Shown piece by piece: positions 1-9,524 of a DNA stretch of 37,363 nt. This stretch comes from Gammaproteobacteria bacterium (GTDB lineage: Bacteria; Pseudomonadota; Gammaproteobacteria; Eutrophobiales; Eutrophobiaceae). The notes under the pieces are model-generated. The model did no database searches and had not been told where the DNA came from. It was given only the letters and a program-made list of their open reading frames with translations. The position numbers and the translations under genes are program-made. Location: contig QKIY01000034.1 in the NCBI GenBank assembly GCA_003250975.1, positions 1 through 37,363 of the forward strand, read 5' to 3'. Numbering within the stretch: position 1 is the stretch's first letter; every line of letters starts with the position of its first letter.

Positions 1-229
1 TTTTATAAATTGTGAGACTGTCCCTGGATTGAGACAGATTTACATTATTGACCCCTCATAGACTTACGTATACAAAATTGCTCCTGTAGCTGAATGTGAG
101 CTTCATCACCTTTTATTCCCGTGAATTCGGGACTGGCTCACACCTCTTCCAGACTTCTTTACTTGTAGCTAAAACGGGCATGGCCATTGCAGTCTAAATT
201 ACAGGCAATTATTGAGATAATAATTATAA

Positions 230-1483
230 ATGGACATTAGCAAAGAGAAGATACTTGCCAAGAGGGTTAATATCCTTTACAGGCAGGCCACTGTTGCCAT
301 AGTCGGGATGGTACTTATGGCAATAGCTATATGCCTGTTTCTCTATTTCCTAGCCCGTCCCGAAGAATCACTGGTCGGCTTTATGGCCGCCTGGTTAATT
401 ACCCTCATCGCCCTCTCCGCATTGCGGCTCTATGCTGTTACCCTGTATCACCGACGCCCTGACCTGTTGAAGACGACTCAATGGTTATATTTTTATGTGC
501 TCTGGGTTGCCGTTTCAGGAATCCTGTGGAATATATTCTTTTTTGAACTCGGCCTGAAACTTGATCACATCTATATCTACTTTTTTGTGGTAACCATTGC
601 CGGTATGACGGCTGCTGCTGTTGCAGCCTATAACACCTCATTTCTTGCCTTCAGCATGATGGTCATTTTTACCCTGGGCCCTATAGCTTTTTACAGTCTC
701 TATTCACCTGACCAGATAATGCGGGCGCTGGCGATGATGCTGATTGCTTATATAATCTTTCTGCTGATAGTCTCCTACAGGTTATGCAACCAGATTAACA
801 ATCTTATCTTCAATGAGCTTCTGATAACAAGGCTGGAAAGTGAAAAAAGTTTCGCCTCTCTTATCAATGAAGAACTTGAAAATGAAATTCGACAACGAAT
901 CGAAACTGAGGGTAAATTAAAGGAAGAAAGGGACAAGGCCGAGGCACTGGCAGATACGCTCCTCACTATATCCTCTAAAGATGGCCTGACGGGGCTAAAT
1001 AACCGGAGACGTTTTGATGAGTTCCTCGAAAAAGAATGGAAACGTTGTATGCGTGTAAAAGAACCATTAACACTGGTTCTTTGCGATATCGATTGTTACA
1101 AGGCCTTTAATGATACCCATGGGCATCTAGCCGGGGATGATTGTCTTAAGAAGATTGCAAATGTGCTGGAGCATTTCAGCCGTCGTGCCAGTGATTTCGC
1201 TGCACGCTACGGGGGTGAAGAATTTGCTGTTATCCTTCCCAATACTCCCAGTGATATGGGGCATTATGTGGCAGAACAGATGAGAATGGGGGTAGAGGAC
1301 CTTAAAGTAGAACACAAGTCTTCTACAGCCGGCAATGTTGTGACCATCAGCCTGGGAGTCGTTACAATGGTTCCTGAACACAATAAAACGACCGATGAAC
1401 TGATTAATCTAGCCGACCAAGCACTTTACGAGGCAAAAGCCAATGGACGAAACCAGACCGTTGTCGCCAAAGATGTTGCCTGA
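230..1483 (+). CDS. Membrane-anchored GGDEF diguanylate cyclase
   Basis: Predicted to make cyclic di-GMP from two GTP at the inner membrane. Residues about 20–185 are very hydrophobic and form roughly six membrane segments with no recognisable named sensor domain. Residues 200–245 look like a charged coiled-coil linker. A GGDEF domain follows: DGLTGLNNRR at 251–260, the metal-binding aspartates around CDID at 285–288 and the catalytic loop GGEEF at 328–332. The RxxD inhibitory site (R319 to D322, five residues before the loop) is intact, so product inhibition is likely. No clear Shine-Dalgarno sequence precedes the ATG, but the first residues fit a short cytoplasmic N-terminus. Its last codons overlap the following cupin gene. 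The sensed signal is unknown. Confidence 0.9.
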   Translation: MDISKEKILAKRVNILYRQATVAIVGMVLMAIAICLFLYFLARPEESLVGFMAAWLITLIALSALRLYAVTLYHRRPDLLKTTQWLYFYVLWVAVSGILWNIFFFELGLKLDHIYIYFFVVTIAGMTAAAVAAYNTSFLAFSMMVIFTLGPIAFYSLYSPDQIMRALAMMLIAYIIFLLIVSYRLCNQINNLIFNELLITRLESEKSFASLINEELENEIRQRIETEGKLKEERDKAEALADTLLTISSKDGLTGLNNRRRFDEFLEKEWKRCMRVKEPLTLVLCDIDCYKAFNDTHGHLAGDDCLKKIANVLEHFSRRASDFAARYGGEEFAVILPNTPSDMGHYVAEQMRMGVEDLKVEHKSSTAGNVVTISLGVVTMVPEHNKTTDELINLADQALYEAKANGRNQTVVAKDVA

Positions 1484-1793
1484 GATACATCACTGGGACA
1501 GTGCTGAAGAAGGGCCATTTACCGGGCCGGCCCTAATCAGAAAGTTCAAAGCCATGGGTTATGACTGTGCAATCTACAATTATCCTCCTGGCACCTGTTT
1601 TCCCGACCACTCGCATTCAGTGGACAAGATAGATGCAGTGCTTGCCGGCGAATTCAATATTAGAATATTTGGCAAGGATATCAGACTTGAACCGGGAGAC
1701 TGGGTCGTTGTACCGAAAGACACGCCTCACTCGGCCCATGTTGTAGGTAACGGATCTGTAACCAGTATTGATGCTGTAAGAAAAAGGGCATGA
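1443..1793 (+). CDS. Small single-domain cupin protein
   Basis: A 116-residue beta-barrel cupin of unknown substrate. Metal-type residues are partly kept: HSH in the first motif and PKDTPHSAH in the second. The glutamate usual in motif one is missing (HSHSVDK), so metal binding may be atypical. The ATG at 1443 lies inside the end of the GGDEF gene and has a GAGG nine bases upstream. An alternative ATG at 1473 overlaps the upstream stop by 11 bases but lacks a good ribosome site. Either start overlaps the cyclase gene, which points to translational coupling and a shared transcript. Whether the protein works with the cyclase is not shown by the sequence. It faces the end of the glnE-type genes with about 10 bases between. 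Confidence 0.75.
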   Translation: MDETRPLSPKMLPEIHHWDSAEEGPFTGPALIRKFKAMGYDCAIYNYPPGTCFPDHSHSVDKIDAVLAGEFNIRIFGKDIRLEPGDWVVVPKDTPHSAHVVGNGSVTSIDAVRKRA

Positions 1794-1803
1794 AGCTGTT
1801 TTT

Positions 1804-3138
1804 TCAAGAAAGTTCCCCCACGATTTCTGTAAAATAATCCCTTACCTGTCCCGTTGTTTTAATATATTCCTCGATAAAATTTATTGCATTTGTAGTTTTT
1901 GCATCACATGCATACCCCATGGCACGTGCCAACACCTGGACCTCATCCGGGTTTTGCGGGAAGGCACTGATGCTCTTGAGATCGGCAACCCTCAAGGCCC
2001 CTTCTATACGCTTCAGATAATCATAGGCGAACAACAAATCACTTGACTGGGTTTCCGTCAATAATTTGTTGTCCCGCAAGCGTCGCAGGGCCTGGCGCGT
2101 TGACGCGGTCTTTAGCTCAGGATAACCGGGCGCATGTTTCAGTTGTAGATAATGTGTTAAAAAATCTATGTCCATAATCCCGCCGGCACCCCGCTTGATT
2201 TCAAATTTTCCCTTGGGGTTACCCAGTTCATCCTCAACCTTTTTTCTCATTCTCAACACCTCGACCCTGAGTAAATTATCATCATACTGGCAGTAAATAC
2301 TGGAGATAACCTCCTCAAGCGCGTTGCCAGCAAGATGATTATCATCCACCACGGGCCGGCAGCGAGTCATCATTTGTCTTTCCCAGATATCCCGGTTGTC
2401 CTTGTGGTATTCAATAAAATAACTTACGGGGCTTACGAGGGTTCCGGATGTACCATGTGGCCTTAACCGCATATCTATTTCATACAACAAGCCACAGGCT
2501 GTCGGTGCGGCAATATGGCGTAACAGTAATTGAATACGCTTTGTCAGGGCGGTGGAATCTACGGTATCACCTGAATATAGAAATATCAGATCCAGGTCTG
2601 AACCATAATTCATTTCCTTACCGGCCATCCTGCCCATGCCAAGAATTGCAGGATACTGAGGGCTGTCTGTCGGGTCATCAATGACCAGCCCCAGGGAATA
2701 TTTTAGGGTGACCTCGGCCAAATTGGTCAGTGCTTCCTCTGCCTTTTCCTGATCAAGCCTGTTTTCCAACTGGGAAAGGAATATCTGCAGCATTTTCTCG
2801 TTTTTTGCCTGACGCAACCGATCAAACCGATCTTCCAGATCCCCTTCGATATCGTTGTCTCTGAAAAATTCCAGCATGGATTGGGTGGTCAAATCCTTTG
2901 CGCCCGCCTCTGAATCAAAATATTTCTTTACTTCACTGCCACGAAAGAAAACCAGGCGAGTAAAATACCAGCTGGCACCGAAGAGTCTCACCAGTAATGT
3001 GAGGTTTTCAATACTTTCTGTCCAGCATTCATGTTTGCCAACATCCAGCCAGCGATCCAGGCTGGCGCCTGCTGATTCGACATTCCAAGCTGTATCCAGC
3101 GCTGCCCTGAGCTCTTTGGTATATTGCTTTTTTTTCAT
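1804..3138 (-). CDS. glnE: GlnE C-terminal half: glutamine synthetase adenylyltransferase module
   Basis: Corresponds to the adenylyl-transferase half of GlnE, which attaches AMP to glutamine synthetase when nitrogen is plentiful. It has 444 residues. The nucleotidyltransferase motif is present (GMGRMAGKEMNYGSDLDL, 167–184, with metal ligands D181 and D183), followed by LRPHGTSG near 225–232 and KRGAGGIMDIDF at 315–326. The C-terminal helical domain ends normally. Its ATG overlaps the stop of the N-terminal half in an ATGA (3138–3135), with a weak AAGAG upstream. In most proteobacteria both halves form one protein of about 950 residues; together these two make 879. In this reading frame a stop lies eight codons upstream, so it is not an open extension of the first half. 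It is either a true split gene or a frameshift. Confidence 0.85.
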   Translation of the reverse strand: MKKKQYTKELRAALDTAWNVESAGASLDRWLDVGKHECWTESIENLTLLVRLFGASWYFTRLVFFRGSEVKKYFDSEAGAKDLTTQSMLEFFRDNDIEGDLEDRFDRLRQAKNEKMLQIFLSQLENRLDQEKAEEALTNLAEVTLKYSLGLVIDDPTDSPQYPAILGMGRMAGKEMNYGSDLDLIFLYSGDTVDSTALTKRIQLLLRHIAAPTACGLLYEIDMRLRPHGTSGTLVSPVSYFIEYHKDNRDIWERQMMTRCRPVVDDNHLAGNALEEVISSIYCQYDDNLLRVEVLRMRKKVEDELGNPKGKFEIKRGAGGIMDIDFLTHYLQLKHAPGYPELKTASTRQALRRLRDNKLLTETQSSDLLFAYDYLKRIEGALRVADLKSISAFPQNPDEVQVLARAMGYACDAKTTNAINFIEEYIKTTGQVRDYFTEIVGELS

Positions 3139-4442
3139 GAGTCTCTTGGCAGAATCCGTTCAAAACATGTACTGGCGATATTTCGGTGTAATTCCAGTTC
3201 CCGGTTAAATGACTCGAGCGTGGCATCATCCCGGCTAGGACCAAAACCCAGCGAAGAGGCTATCTTACATCGTTGGGCCGGTTCATCCGAAAGTTGATGC
3301 GTCTGCAGTTCATCAACCAGCTGCAACCGGTTTTCAAGGCGCCTCAGAAAAATATAGCTATTATTTATATTACGTCCCTCTTCCTTTGTAAGAAATCCCA
3401 GGGACGTCAGCAATTCAATCAATTGAAGCGTACTCGTTATTTTCAATACGGCATGGCTTGAGGCATTGACAATCTGCAGCATCTGAACAAAAAATTCGAT
3501 ATCCCTGATTCCACCGTCACCGAGCTTGACATTCCATGCGCCACTGCGTTTCCGTTGTGCTGACATATCATGCTTGATTTTAATGAATCGCTCCAGGTCA
3601 TCACTGCCTATTGAACGCAGATAGATAAATGGCTGTAGTCGCTGCAGTAGATCCTCTCCCAGTTCTCTGTCACCACCTATAATCCTTGCACGCAACCATG
3701 CAAAACGTTCCCAGGCCTCTGTGCTTGCCTCATAATAATGCTCGGTCTCGTCTATTGACATGACCAGGGGTCCACTGCGCCCCCAGGGGCGCAGCTTTAA
3801 ATCGATCCTGTAAAGAAACCCGTCTTCAGTCCTGCTTTCCATGGCACTGTTAAATTTGCGGATCTGTTCAATTATCATTTCCTGGTAATCAGGATACTCA
3901 ATTCCTTCTGTTTCGTTTCTGGATACGAAGATCAGATCGACATCTGAACTGAAATTTAATTCAGTCGCCCCCAGCTTCCCCATGGCAAAAATTGTAAAAG
4001 GGACCAGATCATCCGGATCAAGCTCTTTTTTTAATTCACTTGCAACCAGCTGCATGGTCTTGTTAATGATACACTCAGCTAGGTAACTGAGCCGATCAAG
4101 TACCACACGATAGGAAAAGCACTGTCGGATATCCAGCCAGGTTATCTTGATCATTTCTCGGTACTTGAAATGACGCAAAGCACTCAGATCTTTGATCAAA
4201 TCAAGCTCTTTCTTGTCGAGGGTCATTGGACCATACAACAGGGACAAGGACTCGGGATGACGACAGAAAAAACGATATATGAAGTTGGAAATAGTTATCA
4301 GATGCAAAAAATGGGAAATATCATCTTCGGGAATTTTTTCCAGATGGTGGCAAACAATTCCGTCCTGCAAGAGACGTGTAAGCCGATGCCCGGCAGTCTC
4401 CGGTTCGGGGGTCTGTTCTAACAGGGCATCATAATTCACCAT
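3135..4442 (-). CDS. glnE: GlnE N-terminal half: glutamine synthetase deadenylylase module
   Basis: Corresponds to the adenylyl-removing half of GlnE, which strips AMP from glutamine synthetase under nitrogen limitation. It has 435 residues. The nucleotidyltransferase signature is complete (AMGKLGATELNFSSDVDL, 153–170, ligands D167 and D169), with LRPWGRSGPL near 217–226 and KLGDGGIRDIEFF at 306–318. The helical region after it reaches a natural-looking end (FERILPRDS). The frame is closed by a stop a few codons above the ATG, so the start is reasonably fixed although its Shine-Dalgarno is weak. It lies 55 bases below thiC on the same strand and overlaps the transferase half by four bases, so the two should be co-translated in equal amounts. 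See the finding on splitting. Confidence 0.85.
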   Translation of the reverse strand: MVNYDALLEQTPEPETAGHRLTRLLQDGIVCHHLEKIPEDDISHFLHLITISNFIYRFFCRHPESLSLLYGPMTLDKKELDLIKDLSALRHFKYREMIKITWLDIRQCFSYRVVLDRLSYLAECIINKTMQLVASELKKELDPDDLVPFTIFAMGKLGATELNFSSDVDLIFVSRNETEGIEYPDYQEMIIEQIRKFNSAMESRTEDGFLYRIDLKLRPWGRSGPLVMSIDETEHYYEASTEAWERFAWLRARIIGGDRELGEDLLQRLQPFIYLRSIGSDDLERFIKIKHDMSAQRKRSGAWNVKLGDGGIRDIEFFVQMLQIVNASSHAVLKITSTLQLIELLTSLGFLTKEEGRNINNSYIFLRRLENRLQLVDELQTHQLSDEPAQRCKIASSLGFGPSRDDATLESFNRELELHRNIASTCFERILPRDS

Positions 4443-4497
4443 GACGGGATCAATTTCAGGATATTATTATCGTTATGGAAAAGCTGATCCTGGTTAT

Positions 4498-6384
<1,887 letters not shown>

Positions 6385-6409
6385 TCAATTGAAAAGAATA
6401 TGAGCGCCA

Positions 6410-6424
6410 TTTCACGGAGTGAAA
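6410..6424 (-). repeat. Hairpin in the thiC leader, below the TPP aptamer
   Basis: A perfect six-base stem, TTTCAC and GTGAAA around a three-base loop, sits between the riboswitch aptamer and the thiC ribosome site. Its position fits part of the expression platform, but no alternative pairing with the GAGGAA is obvious by eye. Confidence 0.4.
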
Positions 6425-6426
6425 GT

Positions 6427-6503
6427 GCTTGCTTTCCTACGCCGGCATTAACCGGATCAGGTTCAAGGGTCACTCTCAGCCCGTCACGGGCGCCCCTAGC
6501 TGC
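6427..6503 (-). promoter_or_regulatory. TPP riboswitch (THI element) of thiC
   Basis: On the minus strand the leader holds the hallmark thi-box parts in order: GGGGCGCC, the CTGAGA pyrimidine-sensor loop, ACCCTTGAACCTGATCCGG, then TAATGCCGGCGTAGGAAAGC. Short complementary ends (GCAGCT with AGCAAGC) can form P1. It lies about 55 bases upstream of the thiC ATG. A small perfect hairpin (6410–6424) lies between the aptamer and the Shine-Dalgarno. No U-run follows, so control is more likely at translation than at termination; that part is inference. Confidence 0.96.
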
Positions 6504-6556
6504 ACTATTCATGCAATAATGTTTATCATAACAATTTTTGCGATAATTTACTCCCT

Positions 6557-7222
6557 ATGGATACAGAAATGAACTTTGAACAAGCTCGCCATAATATGAT
6601 CCAACAGCAGATCAGGACCTGGGAGGTTCTGGACCAGCGGGTCCTTGATCTGCTTGAAGAAATACACCGTGAGGAATTTATCCCGGACGCCTACCGTAAG
6701 CTGGCGCTTGCCGACATACAGATCCCTCTCATGCACGATCAGGTGACCATGACCCCCAAGGTTGAGGCACGTCTGGTACAGTCGCTGGCCATACAGGACA
6801 GCGATACAATCCTGGAGATCGGAACGGGTTGCGCCTACCTGACTTCCATTCTGGCACGTGCCGGACATCATGTTACCAGCGTTGATATATATGAAGACTT
6901 TACTCGTCAGGCAGCGGACAAACTTTCGCAGCATCAGATTTCGAATGTTACGCTTGAAGCCGGTGATGCAATCAAAGGCTGGGGCAACGGAAAGACCTTT
7001 GACGTGATAGTATTGACTGGTTCGCTACCTGTACTCGATCCCTGTTTTCAGGAACAACTTGAACCCATGGGCCGCATGTTCGTGATTACCGGCACGCTGC
7101 CCATTATGGAGGCACAATTGATAACCAGGGTTGGTGAAAATGAATGGCGCACTGAAAGCCTGTTTGAAACGACCATTCCTCCCCTCATCGGGGCCAAGGA
7201 AACTGCATCGTTCAGGTTTTAA
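6557..7222 (+). CDS. PIMT-family (protein-L-isoaspartate O-methyltransferase-like) methyltransferase
   Basis: A SAM-dependent methyltransferase of the protein repair family, 221 residues. The N-terminal NMIQQQIRTW segment and the SAM-binding loop DTILEIGTGCAYLTSILARA (about 81–100), followed by VTSVDI, fit the family. The glycine loop reads GTGCAY where Pcm usually has GTGSGY, and later motifs are loose. It is therefore probably the paralogue that commonly sits beside tolC rather than the repair enzyme proper. Start choice is uncertain: ATG at 6557 or at 6569, the latter giving the usual MNFEQARHNMI beginning. It is divergent from thiC and 12 bases upstream of the rhodanese gene, with tolC after that. 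Its real substrate is unknown. Confidence 0.82.
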   Translation: MDTEMNFEQARHNMIQQQIRTWEVLDQRVLDLLEEIHREEFIPDAYRKLALADIQIPLMHDQVTMTPKVEARLVQSLAIQDSDTILEIGTGCAYLTSILARAGHHVTSVDIYEDFTRQAADKLSQHQISNVTLEAGDAIKGWGNGKTFDVIVLTGSLPVLDPCFQEQLEPMGRMFVITGTLPIMEAQLITRVGENEWRTESLFETTIPPLIGAKETASFRF

Positions 7223-7234
7223 AAGGACTCCATA

Positions 7235-7555
7235 ATGCAACAGATTTCCGCTGAGGAACTTTTCAACTTGCTGCGGACAAAACGTAATGAAACACTGTTA
7301 CTGGATGTGCGGGATGCATGGGAACGTGAGCTTTGCAATATCGAGGGTTCGATCCATATGAGTGTAATGGAGATTGCAAATCACCTGAATGAACTTGACC
7401 CGGAGGCAGAAATCGTAGTGATATGTCATCATGGCATGCGCAGCATGCAGGTCGCCGGGTACCTTGAAACGAATGGTTTCAACAAGGTAAGTAACCTGGC
7501 GGGTGGCATCGATGCCTGGGCCTTATCTGTAGAACCTGAGATGACACGCTATTAA
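7235..7555 (+). CDS. Single-domain rhodanese-like protein
   Basis: A 106-residue cytoplasmic rhodanese domain, the GlpE/PspE size class without a signal peptide. The active-site loop is CHHGMRS with nucleophile C64, expected to carry a persulfide and pass sulfur to an acceptor such as cyanide or thioredoxin. LLLDVRDAWE and NLAGGIDAW are family-typical. AAGGA lies seven bases before the ATG. It sits 12 bases after the methyltransferase gene and just before tolC, so the three are probably one operon. The sulfur acceptor in the cell cannot be told from sequence. Confidence 0.9.
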   Translation: MQQISAEELFNLLRTKRNETLLLDVRDAWERELCNIEGSIHMSVMEIANHLNELDPEAEIVVICHHGMRSMQVAGYLETNGFNKVSNLAGGIDAWALSVEPEMTRY

Positions 7556-7577
7556 TAACATTAAAAAGGATACCATT

Positions 7578-8897
7578 TTGCAAACCAGGACTTTTCTAGT
7601 TTCAATTTTATTGTATTTTTCCATCCTCCCTATCCTTGAGGCGCAGGATCTGATGGAGGCCTATACCCTTGCAAGACAAAGCGATCCTGTATATCTCGGG
7701 GCTATTGCAGATTACAGAGCAACGCTGGAGACCAAACCACAGGCCAGATCGCAATTACTGCCAAATATCAGTTTCAGCGCCAATGGAGCAACCAACGATC
7801 AGGACATAACGACAGAATCACCGTTTGGTTTTTCCGGAAAAACTGATTTTGAAAGCTATGGCTATTCCCTTGATCTAAGCCAGCCTGTATTCCGTTATGA
7901 CCGTTACCTGGCTTTGAAGCAGTCCGATAGTACCATCAAGGGGGCCGAGGCCCAGCTGAACGCAGCAGAACAGGAACTACTCGTCCGGGTAAGTGAGCGA
8001 TATTTCGACCTACTTGGCGCCCTGGATACCCTTGAATTCTCTAATGCCGAGGTGAAAGCGCTGAAAAGGCAGTTAGACCAGGCAGAACAGCGCTTTGAGG
8101 TTGGCCTGATTGCCATCACGGATGTACAAGAGGCACGGGCTGCATACGACAGATCTGTATCCACCCAGATACTTGCTGAAAACAATGTGGACAATACACG
8201 TGAAGCACTGCGAGAAGTGACGGGAGAATATATCCAGTACCCTGCCCGCCTTGGAGAAGAGATGCCACTGGTCAGGCCGCAACCTGACCAGATTGACGCA
8301 TGGACGACCCGTTCCCAGGAACAGAATCTTCGGGTTGAGGCGGTACGGCAACAATTGGAAGTTACGCGTCAGACCATAAAAATAGAAAAGGCGGGCCATT
8401 TACCAACCTTGGATCTCTTTGCCAGCAAGGGATTCAATTCTACCGGCGGCCGGTTTGGTACTACTGATATAGACTCAGCGGTTATAGGCCTTGAAGTAAA
8501 TGTCCCTCTTTTCGAGGGTGGTGCGGTCACTTCACGCACCAGGGAAGCCCACGAACGCTATAACCGGACCTATCAGCAACTTGAACAGGAATACCGCAGT
8601 GCTCAGCGACAAACACGCGAATCATTTCTTGGAGTCTTATCCGGCATCAGTCGGGTTAATGCACTGGATCAAACGGTGATTTCCAGCCAGACAGCTCTTG
8701 AGGCAACAGAAGCAGGATTTGATGTAGGTACAAGGACTATCGTTGATGTTGTCGATGCACAACGATCCCTGCTTCTGGCAATGAGAGACTATGCCAGGGC
8801 CCGTTATGATTATATTCTCAATACTTTGCGCCTTAAGCAGGCTGCGGGAACTTTATCACCAGACGATCTGAATGCCATTAATCAATGGCTAGAATAA
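7578..8897 (+). CDS. tolC: TolC-family outer membrane efflux channel
   Basis: Outer membrane trimeric channel for type I secretion and RND or MFS efflux. It has 439 residues. A signal peptide covers about 1–22, with cleavage likely after LEA. The mature part shows the two internally repeated TolC halves: long helical stretches around 35–215 and 240–435, with YDRYLALKQSD and GTRTIVDVVDAQRSLL typical of the family. I chose the TTG at 7578 because AAGGA lies exactly seven bases upstream and the signal peptide starts there. It follows the rhodanese gene by 22 bases. No pump or membrane-fusion gene is nearby, so it is likely a shared, housekeeping TolC. Confidence 0.93.
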   Translation: MQTRTFLVSILLYFSILPILEAQDLMEAYTLARQSDPVYLGAIADYRATLETKPQARSQLLPNISFSANGATNDQDITTESPFGFSGKTDFESYGYSLDLSQPVFRYDRYLALKQSDSTIKGAEAQLNAAEQELLVRVSERYFDLLGALDTLEFSNAEVKALKRQLDQAEQRFEVGLIAITDVQEARAAYDRSVSTQILAENNVDNTREALREVTGEYIQYPARLGEEMPLVRPQPDQIDAWTTRSQEQNLRVEAVRQQLEVTRQTIKIEKAGHLPTLDLFASKGFNSTGGRFGTTDIDSAVIGLEVNVPLFEGGAVTSRTREAHERYNRTYQQLEQEYRSAQRQTRESFLGVLSGISRVNALDQTVISSQTALEATEAGFDVGTRTIVDVVDAQRSLLLAMRDYARARYDYILNTLRLKQAAGTLSPDDLNAINQWLE

Positions 8898-8952
8898 TCC
8901 TGTACTAATGTGTGCGAATCAGCAAGAAACCTGATTTGCACCGGGGGAAACA

Positions 8953-9522
8953 ATGACAGATTCAAACAGCTTGATTTGCAATTCAGAAAACAGCACTCTG
9001 CTATTGGTAGATATTCAGGACAAGTTGATATCTATTATGCCAGGCAAGGTCATGGATCGTCTGAAGAAAAATACCATACTCCTGCTCAATGCTGCTTCAC
9101 TTTTGTCAATCCCTGTTATTGCTACAAGGCAATACCCCAAAGGGCTCGGTCCTATTGATAAAGAGATTACAGAAATGCTGGATGAAAACACCCTGCGATA
9201 TGACAAGACCTGTTTCTCCTGTGCCGGTGTTGACAATTTGATTGAAGACCTGAAAAAAAACGGCAGAAGCCAAATTATAGTAACCGGTATCGAAGCCCAT
9301 ATTTGTGTCATCCAGACTGCACTCGACTTGCTGGTGGAAGGTTTTCAGGTGTTCGTTGTTATTGATGCCGTTGCATCCAGGCAGCGAGAAAACTATGAAA
9401 ATGCGATTGCCCGTTTACAACAGGCCGGAGTAGTGTGCATCAATAGTGAATCAGTAGTTTTCGAATGGTTAAAGGACGCATCACATCAGGCATTCAAAAC
9501 CCTCTCTGCAATGGTCCGCTAG
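8953..9522 (+). CDS. Isochorismatase-like cysteine hydrolase
   Basis: A cytoplasmic hydrolase of the isochorismatase/nicotinamidase superfamily, closest in layout to the YcaC group, 189 residues. The catalytic triad is visible: D20 in LLVDIQD, K85 in RYDKTCFS and C118 in GIEAHICV. The non-proline cis-peptide region precedes the cysteine. The substrate is unknown; neighbours give no pathway clue. A strong GGGGGA precedes the ATG by about five bases. It lies 55 bases after tolC on the same strand and is convergent with the hybrid kinase gene, with only two bases between the stops. Confidence 0.87.
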   Translation: MTDSNSLICNSENSTLLLVDIQDKLISIMPGKVMDRLKKNTILLLNAASLLSIPVIATRQYPKGLGPIDKEITEMLDENTLRYDKTCFSCAGVDNLIEDLKKNGRSQIIVTGIEAHICVIQTALDLLVEGFQVFVVIDAVASRQRENYENAIARLQQAGVVCINSESVVFEWLKDASHQAFKTLSAMVR

Positions 9523-9524
9523 TG

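Noticed and set aside
1-229. Leader before the cyclase gene, including TCCCG…CGGGA near 117–132
   Set aside because: The five-base stem lacks a U-run and no promoter, RNA or gene could be supported; a sigma-54-like TGGC…TTGC was checked and has the wrong spacing.
3125-3136. Homopolymer sequencing error in the run of eight A as the cause of the glnE split
   Set aside because: The stop of the first half lies before the A-run, so a changed A count there cannot join the frames. An indel just upstream remains possible and is covered in the finding.
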